Shown piece by piece: positions 32,622-40,109 of a DNA stretch of 64,000 nucleotides. The DNA is from an uncultured Bacilli bacterium (GTDB taxonomy: Bacteria; Bacillota_I; Bacilli_A; RF39; UBA660): assembly GCA_944332505.1 (NCBI GenBank), contig CALVKC010000002.1, positions 62,001 to 126,000 of the forward strand. Reading direction: 5' to 3'. The position numbers and the translations under genes were made by a program. Position 1 is the stretch's first letter. Each line of letters begins with the position of its first letter. The notes beneath the pieces are model-generated. The model was not told the DNA's origin. It worked only from the letters and a program-made list of their open reading frames with translations, and made no database searches.

Positions 32622-33425
32622 CTATATTACACTTGATACTCCGTAACCATAACCATAGCCACAATTAGAAGCTGATTGGTATGGACTGCAAGTAATATAA
32701 GCCGGTATTGGAGCAGGTTTTAGTTGATTAACTATATTATTTGTTTGAGATACTTGTGAGATTTGGAATTGAGCTGATTGTAATTCTCTATCTCTTTCTT
32801 GTAATCTATCTCTTAATGTATTGATTTCATTTTCACACATTTTATCTAGTATTTTTTGTGTATTAGCAGCATTTTCTGCTTTTATATCACAGCAACATTG
32901 TGCTAATTGTGCCTGTAAATCTCTACCATTTAAGATAATATCTTTTTGTATGTTTGCTTGGCCTAGTGAATTATCATATCTATTTTGCATTAAGTCTTTT
33001 TGAATACCTGCTTGACCTAATGAATTTGTGTATCTATTCTCAATTATTTCTTTTTGAGTTTCACAGCAACACGCTTGATTTTGTGCTTGTAAGTTTTGTA
33101 AACCTAATTGATTTGTATATCTACTTTCTAATACGTCTCTTTGAGTTTGACAAGTTGAACTTAAAAGCTCATTTTGTGTTGCAGCAGCAGTATTTGATAC
33201 ATTTTGATTTGTATTAAATATATCACGTTTAATAAATTCTTCATTTAATAATGTGTCATTAGTAACAGCATTATTACCAAATCCAAATCCATTACCATTA
33301 AACATTCCTGCTACAATTAAGAATACGATTACCCACCAGAAACTAGCACCTCCCATCAAATCATTACCATTATTTTTAGTTAGCGCTAGTATATCACCAG
33401 CTGATAGACCTGAACCGTTTTCCAT
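32622..33425 (-). CDS. Cysteine-triplet repeat membrane protein, 267 aa
   Basis: N-terminal Gly/Asn region, one membrane segment (FWWVIVFLIVAGMF, about 29-42), then a repetitive helical part with units ENRYTNSLGQ / QNRYDNSLGQ / ESRYTNQLGL. Two CCC clusters (ACCCETQ, QCCCDIK) are followed by a coil and a Tyr/Gly tail (CGYGYGYGVSS). Proteins of this look are common beside small virion genes in Firmicutes phages; function is unknown. GAAAGGAGG precedes ATG 33425. Confidence 0.62.
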   Translation of the reverse strand: MENGSGLSAGDILALTKNNGNDLMGGASFWWVIVFLIVAGMFNGNGFGFGNNAVTNDTLLNEEFIKRDIFNTNQNVSNTAAATQNELLSSTCQTQRDVLESRYTNQLGLQNLQAQNQACCCETQKEIIENRYTNSLGQAGIQKDLMQNRYDNSLGQANIQKDIILNGRDLQAQLAQCCCDIKAENAANTQKILDKMCENEINTLRDRLQERDRELQSAQFQISQVSQTNNIVNQLKPAPIPAYITCSPYQSASNCGYGYGYGVSSVI

Positions 33426-33474
33426 AGTTCATTCCTCCTTTCAATTAAAAATATTTATATAATTATTGCAATAA

Positions 33475-33693
33475 TTAACGTTTTTGATTATTAAGTGCAT
33501 TTATTAATTGACGTTTAGTTATTCCATTTTGATTACATAAATCTGCTATTTTTTGTGCTTTTTCTTCATCTGTACCACTATTCATTAGGTTTGAAAAAGT
33601 TGTTTTTAGATTTTGATTTGGTAACATATTCATTACCATTGACATTGGGTTCTTGCTCTTTGATAATTGGCTCATTAGATTTTGAATACTCAT
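33475..33693 (-). CDS. Small helical protein, 72 aa, overlapping the upstream gene
   Basis: Met/Asn/Gln-rich (MSIQNLMSQLSKSKNPMSM ...) with a C-terminal helix-turn-helix-like stretch (DLCNQNGITKRQLINAL). ATG 33693 is preceded by GGAGATG inside the 34048 gene. The two coding frames overlap by 116 nt. This composition is typical of small accessory proteins near phage tail genes. Confidence 0.6.
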   Translation of the reverse strand: MSIQNLMSQLSKSKNPMSMVMNMLPNQNLKTTFSNLMNSGTDEEKAQKIADLCNQNGITKRQLINALNNQKR

Positions 33694-34048
33694 TAAACTT
33701 CATCTCCATTTCCCTTAATTTACTTTCAAGATTTTCTATCTTTAAGTCCTTTTCATCTTTTGGTAAGATTAAGAAATATTCCTTAATTTCACCATCTACC
33801 TCTTTTATAGATAATCTGCCATCTTTTAAATTAATAAATGCTGTTTTATTAGCAACTAAAATATCTGATGGATTTTCTGTTGTAAATTTAGCCTCAAAGA
33901 TAGGTTGTGGTGCAGGTGCTTGTTGTGGTGTTGTTATAATATTATTAATAGGTGGTTGCCCCATTCCCATATTTTGAAAATTGGCTTTCATTCTTTGTAA
34001 GTCCTCAATTTGTCTATCAATTCTTTGAATATCAATAGGATTATACAT
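33578..34048 (-). CDS. Hypothetical virion-associated protein, 156 aa
   Basis: N-terminal coil (IQRIDRQIEDLQRMKANF), Pro/Gln linker, a compact beta domain (FEAKFTTENPSDILVANKTAFINLKDGRLSI) and a second coil. AAGGAGGAA precedes ATG 34048. It is first gene of a unit whose sigma70 promoter -35 lies inside a palindrome (34108-34118). Confidence 0.6.
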   Translation of the reverse strand: MYNPIDIQRIDRQIEDLQRMKANFQNMGMGQPPINNIITTPQQAPAPQPIFEAKFTTENPSDILVANKTAFINLKDGRLSIKEVDGEIKEYFLILPKDEKDLKIENLESKLREMEMKFNEYSKSNEPIIKEQEPNVNGNEYVTKSKSKNNFFKPNE

Positions 34049-34082
34049 AAGATTTTCCTCCTTACACTTAATTTATATATTT

Positions 34083-34118
34083 ATTATATAAATTAACTTT
34101 TATTAATGTCAGTCTGAC
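34083..34118 (-). promoter_or_regulatory. Sigma70 promoter with palindromic operator over the -35
   Basis: Minus strand CTGACA (34112-34107), 18-nt spacer, TATAAT (34088-34083). The -35 lies inside GTCAGACTGAC (34118-34108), a 5-bp perfect dyad; with flanks TAGTATA..TTAATA the match is 9 of 12. Such a position would let a repressor or regulator block RNA polymerase. It is immediately downstream of the agr-like cassette and drives 34048-31760. Confidence 0.55.
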
Positions 34119-34142
34119 TATACTAACATTTTTAAATAAAAA

Positions 34143-34171
34143 AATAGAGAGAATTATATATTCTCTCTATT
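34143..34171 (-). terminator. Terminator of the agr-like cassette
   Basis: AATAGAGAGAAT / ATTCTCTCTATT 12-bp stem, 5-base loop, followed by TTTTTTATTT on the minus strand. It separates the cassette from the 34048 unit. Confidence 0.78.
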
Positions 34172-34191
34172 ACACTAAATCACATATTCAA

Positions 34192-34764
34192 TTAAATTTT
34201 ACAATATAGCCTTAATGCAAAGGCAATTTTATCTAATTTTTCAACTATTCTTGGACTATCTAAATCAAGTAATTTAGTTATTTCACCAAATGATTTATTT
34301 TCTTTAAATCTATACTTATAAATTAAATATTCCAAAGCATTTTTATCACTTAACTTTTTCTCAAATTCTAGTAGTTTATCATCAAATTCATTATACTTAA
34401 TAAATTCAACAATATCTTGATATTTACTTGGTTCATTGTTGTTGTGCCATAAATATATATCTTTCATATCACCCTTACCTGTCATAATTAATGCACTAAA
34501 TATAGCAAATAATATTGATACAGTTAAATCTACTTTTAATAATACAAATAGACTTAACAATATTAGTAAACTCCATATCAAACAACGATACCAAGTTTTA
34601 AAATGTAATGCACTTCCAAAGAAACCTCTACTTATCATAAATGTTAGCATTATAATTATTATTTCATTTGTTGGTAGTACTAATAATTTACCCACTAAAA
34701 ATATTATACAAGTTTCAGCAATATTGAAAATTAGACTACTTATTATATTTTTAATTCTATTCAT
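34192..34764 (-). CDS. AgrB-like membrane peptidase fused to a sigma-region-4-like HTH
   Basis: 190 aa, close to the usual AgrB length, but with a different C-terminus. Residues 8-95 hold about four membrane segments. RGFFGSALHFKTWYRC (46-61) matches the AgrB signature R-x3-GG-x-H-A-K-T-x3-C: His54 and Cys61 keep the exact H+7=C spacing of the catalytic pair, although the GG is GS and there is one extra residue before His. AgrB cuts the AgrD propeptide and forms the (thio)lactone ring. Residues 143-188 (LEYLIYKYRFKENKSFGEITKLL, then DSPRIVEKLDKIAFALRL) look like a sigma70 region-4/HTH domain, absent from textbook AgrB. ATG 34764 follows GAGGAAAAGGA. It is third gene of a minus-strand cassette with a 19-aa peptide and a sensor-like protein. 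Confidence 0.68.
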   Translation of the reverse strand: MNRIKNIISSLIFNIAETCIIFLVGKLLVLPTNEIIIIMLTFMISRGFFGSALHFKTWYRCLIWSLLILLSLFVLLKVDLTVSILFAIFSALIMTGKGDMKDIYLWHNNNEPSKYQDIVEFIKYNEFDDKLLEFEKKLSDKNALEYLIYKYRFKENKSFGEITKLLDLDSPRIVEKLDKIAFALRLYCKI

Positions 34765-34804
34765 ATTCCTTTTCCTCTACTACTTCTAAAAATAATTTTG
34801 CAAA

Positions 34805-34864
34805 CTATTCTCCATCTTCTGCGTCATAAAACCAAAACCAACTATTCCAAGGTCCGTCCCACAT
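34805..34864 (-). CDS. AgrD-like signal peptide precursor, 19 aa
   Basis: MWDGPWNSWFWFYDAEDGE. ATG 34864 is preceded by AGGGGGTG at ideal spacing and lies 17 nt after the stop of the sensor-like gene and 40 nt before the AgrB-like gene. The arrangement fits an AgrD: Ser8-Trp-Phe-Trp-Phe12 would form a five-residue lactone ring of the usual AIP size, and residues 13-19 form an acidic tail (D, E, D, E) like the AgrD C-terminal recognition segment. Unlike AgrD, the leader is only seven residues and has no amphipathic helix. Ring residues and cut site are inference. Confidence 0.6.
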   Translation of the reverse strand: MWDGPWNSWFWFYDAEDGE

Positions 34865-34880
34865 AATTAACACCCCCTAA

Positions 34881-35417
34881 TTACATAACTATGGCACATA
34901 CCATACCTATATTAATTATATAAAACATAAAATTGAATATTACAACATTTAAACTTCTAAATGTTGTTGATTTAATCTTTTTTCTAACATTATCATTTCT
35001 ATTCCATAACTTTTTATAAATATTTTGAATAAGAGATAATTTGTTTCTTAATATAAATAGTATTCCAAATAATACAATTTTATTTATGATATTACTAATT
35101 AACATATTTGGTCCAAATATTGTAAATACAACAAAACTACATATCATTAAAATTAAACTTGCAATACCTAGTGTAAATATATCTGTAATTTGACATTTGT
35201 CATTGTAGAACAATTTTAATATTAAATATAGAGCTATAAAATACAATATATGTGACCAAATATTATATGGAAATGCGTACATTAATAGTACATATTCTAG
35301 TATAGCAGACACTATAAATGTAAATCTTTTTGTTGTTATGTTTTTAGATAATATTATAAATAATGCAAAATACAATGCTTCTGGAACTTGTCCTAATAGA
35401 ATTTCAAATGGGTTCAT
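34881..35417 (-). CDS. Six-TM AgrC-sensor-like protein without kinase, 178 aa
   Basis: Polytopic membrane protein. Hydrophobic segments lie at about 12-25, 31-49, 52-70, 77-100, 104-123 and 154-177, with basic loops (KNITTKR, RNDNVRKKIK). Size and topology match the N-terminal peptide-sensing half of AgrC kinases, but the frame stops where the histidine-kinase part would begin. No H, N or G box is present anywhere nearby. ATG 35417 has AAAAAGGAAAG. It is first gene of the cassette, behind its own promoter. Alternatives are a peptide exporter/immunity protein or an unrelated membrane protein. Confidence 0.55.
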   Translation of the reverse strand: MNPFEILLGQVPEALYFALFIILSKNITTKRFTFIVSAILEYVLLMYAFPYNIWSHILYFIALYLILKLFYNDKCQITDIFTLGIASLILMICSFVVFTIFGPNMLISNIINKIVLFGILFILRNKLSLIQNIYKKLWNRNDNVRKKIKSTTFRSLNVVIFNFMFYIINIGMVCAIVM

Positions 35418-35462
35418 TTTTCTATCTTTCCTTTTTAAATCATAATTTTAACTGCTTATTAT

Positions 35463-35518
35463 AATATATCACCTATATACATTAAATCTCAATTTGCACA
35501 TATGATGAACCATCATAT
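35463..35518 (-). promoter_or_regulatory. Promoter and upstream palindrome of the agr-like cassette
   Basis: Minus strand TTGAGA (35492-35487), 18-nt spacer ending AGGTGA, TATATT (35468-35463). The AGGTGATATA block is shared with the methyltransferase promoter. Directly upstream of the -35 lies a perfect inverted repeat ATATGATG-3-CATCATAT (35500-35518). No T-run follows, so it is more likely an operator than the terminator of the preceding fibre gene. Confidence 0.55.
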
Positions 35519-35525
35519 CTATTAA

Positions 35526-36941
35526 TTAGTTGTTATTACCTAGTATATCTTCTGCTAATTCATTACTATCATTTATTGTAGTATTTAATGTTTGATTTTC
35601 TTGTGTTAATGTTTCTATTTGTTCTTGTGCTTCTACTGTTGCTTCATATGTACCAGTTATACCTAAAATAGTTACACCCTTTTTTATAATATCTGGTGTT
35701 AAACCAATAGCAGTAGCTACTTCTGACATTTGTGATGATATTGTTATTTCATAGGTTGGTGTTTCAAAATAAGCTGGACCATTCTGTGGTTCAATCGAAT
35801 GTATTTCAATAAAAGAACCATCAGAACCTGTATCTGTTACTATGTGGTCTAAACCACAATTTAATCCACCTGCTAAATTACTTGCAGTATATTTTTGAAT
35901 TATATTTAATCTTAAAGTATTTTCAACATTACTAATTACTTTTCCTATAAGTATTCCACATTGTCCACTTTCTGTTCCATAATCTTCTCCAAGTGGTATA
36001 TTATATTTAAGTTTCACATAATCCCCAACATTAGCTTCAATTGTAGCACTTAAACTAATCTCTTGTGGAATAGAGTTTATTGGTTGTGTGTAATTTAAGG
36101 TTGTTTCTATAAAATTTGATACTTGTCCACTACCACTACTTGCTGTCCCCTCAATTCCTAATATTGTGTTTCCTTCAACAAGTTTATCAGCAGTAAGACC
36201 AATAGCAGTAGCTACGTCTGAATAATCTGCATTAAAATTCATACTCACATTACTATCTAAAATCTGTTTAGTAGTATTTATTGTCGTTAAATCTAGTGTA
36301 CTATCTTCTATATTATTAGTTACACCAGCATTACTTACTGTAAATGTACTAGTGTTAGGAAATAATGGTAAAGTACCTGTTATTTTTTGACCATTCACAT
36401 ATGCAGTTTTGTTAATTAATATATCTTCGGCAATAGCATTAGCGTCACTAGTATCTATGCCACCAGTAGTTGCTGTTCCCTCTATTCCTAATATTGTGTT
36501 ACCTTGTACTATTTTTTCAGCTGTAACACCAATGGTATCAGCCAATGTTTGATATGGTATTTCTGTCCAACCAGTAGCACCATTACTCATTATTACACGT
36601 TCACCTGAATAATTATTAGGTCCTTGTGATTTAACTATATTATGCTCATCATCTAATGTAACTGACTCAGCACGGAAAAATACAGAAGCACTTTCCCTTA
36701 ATGTACCAGTAATTTTCTCCCCATTAACATATGCTGTCTTATCTTTTACTATATCTCCCACTTTTGCATTTGCGTCTGCTGTATCTGCTTGTAAAGTTGA
36801 TATATTATTTATTTTATCAACATATTCTCTGAATGGAACAGAACTTGTTATATCTTGACCCTTATTAGTTATAGCAGTCTTAATTTGTTCTTTTGTTTCA
36901 GCCAAATATTCTAATTGGGTATTTAATTCACTCATACTCAT
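35526..36941 (-). CDS. Receptor-binding/tail-fibre protein, type-B docking domain, 471 aa
   Basis: The N-terminus (LEYLAETKEQIKTAITNKGQDI, then PFREYVDKINN) is docking domain type B, shared with the genes at 41770, 46507 and 53089. Three DANA(x)AEDILxNKTAYVNGxKITGTL-type modules follow, then an oligosaccharide-binding-like beta region, and a C-terminal coil ending NELAEDILGN. AAGAAAGGTGG precedes ATG 36941. A late motif and terminator lie upstream. It probably sits on the baseplate or collar for host recognition. Confidence 0.72.
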   Translation of the reverse strand: MSMSELNTQLEYLAETKEQIKTAITNKGQDITSSVPFREYVDKINNISTLQADTADANAKVGDIVKDKTAYVNGEKITGTLRESASVFFRAESVTLDDEHNIVKSQGPNNYSGERVIMSNGATGWTEIPYQTLADTIGVTAEKIVQGNTILGIEGTATTGGIDTSDANAIAEDILINKTAYVNGQKITGTLPLFPNTSTFTVSNAGVTNNIEDSTLDLTTINTTKQILDSNVSMNFNADYSDVATAIGLTADKLVEGNTILGIEGTASSGSGQVSNFIETTLNYTQPINSIPQEISLSATIEANVGDYVKLKYNIPLGEDYGTESGQCGILIGKVISNVENTLRLNIIQKYTASNLAGGLNCGLDHIVTDTGSDGSFIEIHSIEPQNGPAYFETPTYEITISSQMSEVATAIGLTPDIIKKGVTILGITGTYEATVEAQEQIETLTQENQTLNTTINDSNELAEDILGNNN

Positions 36942-36972
36942 TATTTATTTTCCACCTTTCTTATTAATTTAT

Positions 36973-36987
36973 CTAATAATATTTTAC
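36973..36987 (-). promoter_or_regulatory. Late promoter motif (copy 11)
   Basis: Exact minus-strand GTAAAATATTATTAG, 5 nt after a terminator stem and 32 nt before the 36941 start codon. Confidence 0.72.
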
Positions 36988-36991
36988 ACAA

Positions 36992-37019
36992 AAAGACACC
37001 TAAAAATTAAGGTGTCTTT
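36992..37019 (-). terminator. Hairpin terminator
   Basis: AAAGACACCT / AGGTGTCTTT stem (AAAGACACC 36992-37000 with GGTGTCTTT 37011-37019, plus one T-A pair), followed by TTTTGTGT on the minus strand. Confidence 0.75.
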
Positions 37020-37027
37020 AAAATAGT

Positions 37028-39349
37028 TTAATTTGTTGCAAATTGATTTAATTCTTCTTCTGTATAGCCTGTTGTCCAACCACTATCAACTAATGCCTGA
37101 TAATTACTTAATGTTGTGCATTTATAACATTGTTCAGCACTTAATCCACAATATTTTAATGTTTTATTTTTTGTAACTGTATCAGGTGCAGTTGTTAAAG
37201 TTGCCAATATATTATTTAAACTTTCATCTGATAAACTTGAACAATTTGAAAATGCACTACCCCAATTATAACTTGTAAAATTTGATAAATCATATTGTGG
37301 AACTGTTACCAAATTGCTACAATTTGAAAATGCAGAACTAATTGAAGTTAATTCACCTTGTATTGCTGTATTACTTGCGTCTATTAATGCAGTACACCTA
37401 CTAAACATACTTGACATTGATTTATTGTTTGAATAATCATAATCAGGTGCTACTGTCAACAATTCACAACTAGTAAATGCACCAGAAAATGAAGTTACTA
37501 AACTTGTATCTAATACCGGCATTGCGTCATCTGTTAGTGATTTACAATTAGTAAACGCATTTGATAAACTAGTTAAATTATTTTCAAATGTCAAATCTGT
37601 TATATCAATACTATGTAATTTTGTATTTTCATTAAATCTTATTGAATTAGATTTAATAGTACCTGATAACTTTATAGTTTCTAAATTGTTACACTCACTA
37701 AATGTTACATTATATGCAGAAGTCATTATTATATCAGCAGATTTTAGATTTCTATTTCTTTCAAATCTTATTTCTTCTTCTACATTTCCAAATGTTAAAT
37801 TTGCAATTTCTAAATTTCCCATATGTGACATAAATCTTTGTATATCTCCAAATGTTGTTATAGGTAATTTTGTATTCTTATAGTTATACAAATCAATCAT
37901 CATACCATTATATACACTGTTATCTTCTAGCATATCTTTTAATTTACCATATACATTAAATTTATATGTTAAGTCACTACCACCAGTTGGTTTATTATAT
38001 AATGTTCCTGTTACAACACCATTATTACCATATACTGTATAATCATTTGGTATTTCTTGATTATTACAATAAAGTTGATTTGATAATCTAGTTGGTGTAC
38101 TCGTTGCAGTTGTTTTATAATATAGTCCTGTAAACACATTGCCTATTGAATATAAAAACTTACCAATTCTATCATCATAATTACCTTTTATCATACCCAT
38201 TTCATCATTATTAATATTTACTTCTCTATCAAATGTATTCCTACTTTGAGTATATGTAATACCATCAGTACTTTCATATTCTAATATATAATTCTCTATA
38301 TTTGGGTCATTATATGCTATATCTCTATATTGCTCTAACTTAAATTTTGTATGTGTTAAATCAACTGTAATAGAACCTCTCCAATAATCTTCTTCATTAC
38401 CAATTAAATTATCTATATGATATTCCTCATCAGTATCAACGGCAGTAGATAATGTAACAATATCATCAAAAGTGTCTAATTTAGTACTACCAGTTTTATA
38501 TATATTAAGTGGTATTCTACTATTAGTTTGATTAATAATACCTATATAATTTGTTCCATAATGTATTGTATCTTGTTTAAATTCATCTACTGTTTCATAT
38601 ACACTTGCATTAAATACAGTAGACTGTGTTTTATTCCAAGTCTTTGTGGCTTCATCATATTTATAAAAATTTTCAAATATTTGATTTCCTATATCAACTG
38701 TTGCATATGTTTCATCTAATTGTTCAATATCATTATTCATTGCAGTTATACTACTATATATTTTTACATTTTGATAATCATCAATATGAGTTACAACTTT
38801 AAATTGAAAACTATCATTGTATGAATTTCCACTTCCATCTTTTCTAAACTTTATATATATAAAATGTTCACCTTGTGAAATATTATTATATACATACCTT
38901 TGTACATTTGACATACTACTACCTTTAAATGATTTTTCAATTAATGTAGCACTATCAACTGTATTACTTGCACTTAATTCAGTATCTAATTTAGATAATA
39001 TACCAAAATCAAAACTACTTTCAGCATAATTTATACAATCTAATACTAAACTACAACCATCATACAAAGCATTAAATGTAACTTTACATAGTGCATAAGA
39101 ATTACTAACACCTTTATTATTGCTCTCATAATAACCACTACTATTTAGTGCAAACATATATGAACCACTATCTGGTTTATTTACTACTATACTATCTACT
39201 TGTTCTTTTGATGAATATGCTATTCCAGATTGTTCTAATGTTCCTTCCACATTTAGTATTGTAACACCTTTTCTAATATTTGCAGGAATAAGATTTTTAT
39301 TTAATTCATCATATATTGTTTTTATATTTTCCTTTAATTGATTTAACAT
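37028..39349 (-). CDS. Receptor-binding protein with DUF285-like repeats, 773 aa
   Basis: Begins with docking domain type A (LKENIKTIYDELNKNLIPANIRKGVTILNVEGTL). Then come a CINYAE receptor module (about 65-190; FALNSSGYYESNNKGVSNSY ... GEHFIYIKFRKDGSG), several beta modules, and from about 545 an array of MFxxCxxL repeats (NAFTNCKSL, GAFTSCELL, SMFSRCTAL, SAFSNCSNL, SAFSNCSSL) like the DUF285/BspA-type leucine-rich repeats of mycoplasmas and gut Firmicutes. The last ~60 residues (SLSDESLNNILATL ... LVDSGWTTGY) also occur at the end of the 50763 protein. TTGGGGGT precedes ATG 39349. Confidence 0.75.
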   Translation of the reverse strand: MLNQLKENIKTIYDELNKNLIPANIRKGVTILNVEGTLEQSGIAYSSKEQVDSIVVNKPDSGSYMFALNSSGYYESNNKGVSNSYALCKVTFNALYDGCSLVLDCINYAESSFDFGILSKLDTELSASNTVDSATLIEKSFKGSSMSNVQRYVYNNISQGEHFIYIKFRKDGSGNSYNDSFQFKVVTHIDDYQNVKIYSSITAMNNDIEQLDETYATVDIGNQIFENFYKYDEATKTWNKTQSTVFNASVYETVDEFKQDTIHYGTNYIGIINQTNSRIPLNIYKTGSTKLDTFDDIVTLSTAVDTDEEYHIDNLIGNEEDYWRGSITVDLTHTKFKLEQYRDIAYNDPNIENYILEYESTDGITYTQSRNTFDREVNINNDEMGMIKGNYDDRIGKFLYSIGNVFTGLYYKTTATSTPTRLSNQLYCNNQEIPNDYTVYGNNGVVTGTLYNKPTGGSDLTYKFNVYGKLKDMLEDNSVYNGMMIDLYNYKNTKLPITTFGDIQRFMSHMGNLEIANLTFGNVEEEIRFERNRNLKSADIIMTSAYNVTFSECNNLETIKLSGTIKSNSIRFNENTKLHSIDITDLTFENNLTSLSNAFTNCKSLTDDAMPVLDTSLVTSFSGAFTSCELLTVAPDYDYSNNKSMSSMFSRCTALIDASNTAIQGELTSISSAFSNCSNLVTVPQYDLSNFTSYNWGSAFSNCSSLSDESLNNILATLTTAPDTVTKNKTLKYCGLSAEQCYKCTTLSNYQALVDSGWTTGYTEEELNQFATN

Positions 39350-39368
39350 ATTATAACCCCCAAATTAT

Positions 39369-40091
39369 CTATATTTCAGGTCCTGCAATTAATGTACCAG
39401 AACCAACATTTGTAATAAATATATTTGTATGTAATTCATATAATCCTATTACATTATCAGATACTCTTTTTGCAGGTATAAACTCTCTAACTAATTCATC
39501 TATTTCAGATATATTAAAATAATATAATTTTACTTGACCTGCATATGTATTACTTTCTGGTGACCAACCACCTGAACTAGATGACGTATTAACACAAAAT
39601 ATTCCAATAGGACCAACACCGGCATTAACTGTACCAGTTGTTGTTATACTTGAACTATTTGAATTTTCTGTAACCCAAGTACATAACTTTTGGTATGCCT
39701 CTATTTCAATATCTTGATTATAGTATGGTGTTCCACCAGTCTTTTCATTACCTGTTCTACAATAACAAAAATTATTTGCACTATTCCAACGTGTTGCAAA
39801 AGTGAGTGCATTATATCTATATGAATTACGCCTAGACCCAAATATAAATTGATAATTATGAACACTATCTTGTGTTGCATTAATTTTGCAATTTATTTTA
39901 GTACTAGCTGTATGAACATAACTAGTATTTAGATATTGAGTTCCAGTAGACTGTATATATTCTAATTCTATATACTCATCTGGTAATCTTGAATATTTAG
40001 TATGGTCAATAATAGCAGTACTTATATTTTTTGCTTGATTTAATACAGTTGTAATTCTTTTTATTTGTGTTTGTAAATTACTAATTGCCAT
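39369..40091 (-). CDS. LamG/concanavalin-like receptor-binding protein, 240 aa
   Basis: After an N-terminal coil, residues about 40-240 form a LamG-like lectin: EYIELEYIQSTGTQYLNT, FIFGSRRNSYRYNALTF, VKLYYFNISEIDELVREFIP and the closing FITNVGSGTLIAGPE. The same fold occurs at the C-terminus of the 54874 protein. Start chosen at ATG 40091 (MAISNLQTQ), since AGGTG is well spaced from it. Probably binds host surface glycans. Confidence 0.7.
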   Translation of the reverse strand: MAISNLQTQIKRITTVLNQAKNISTAIIDHTKYSRLPDEYIELEYIQSTGTQYLNTSYVHTASTKINCKINATQDSVHNYQFIFGSRRNSYRYNALTFATRWNSANNFCYCRTGNEKTGGTPYYNQDIEIEAYQKLCTWVTENSNSSSITTTGTVNAGVGPIGIFCVNTSSSSGGWSPESNTYAGQVKLYYFNISEIDELVREFIPAKRVSDNVIGLYELHTNIFITNVGSGTLIAGPEI

Positions 40092-40109
40092 ATACTTATA
40101 CACCTACCT

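Noticed and set aside
35500..35518. Terminator of the 35526 fibre gene
   Set aside because: The inverted repeat is AT-rich with an 8-bp stem and no following T-run on the minus strand, and it sits at a fixed distance from a promoter -35, so an operator reading was preferred.
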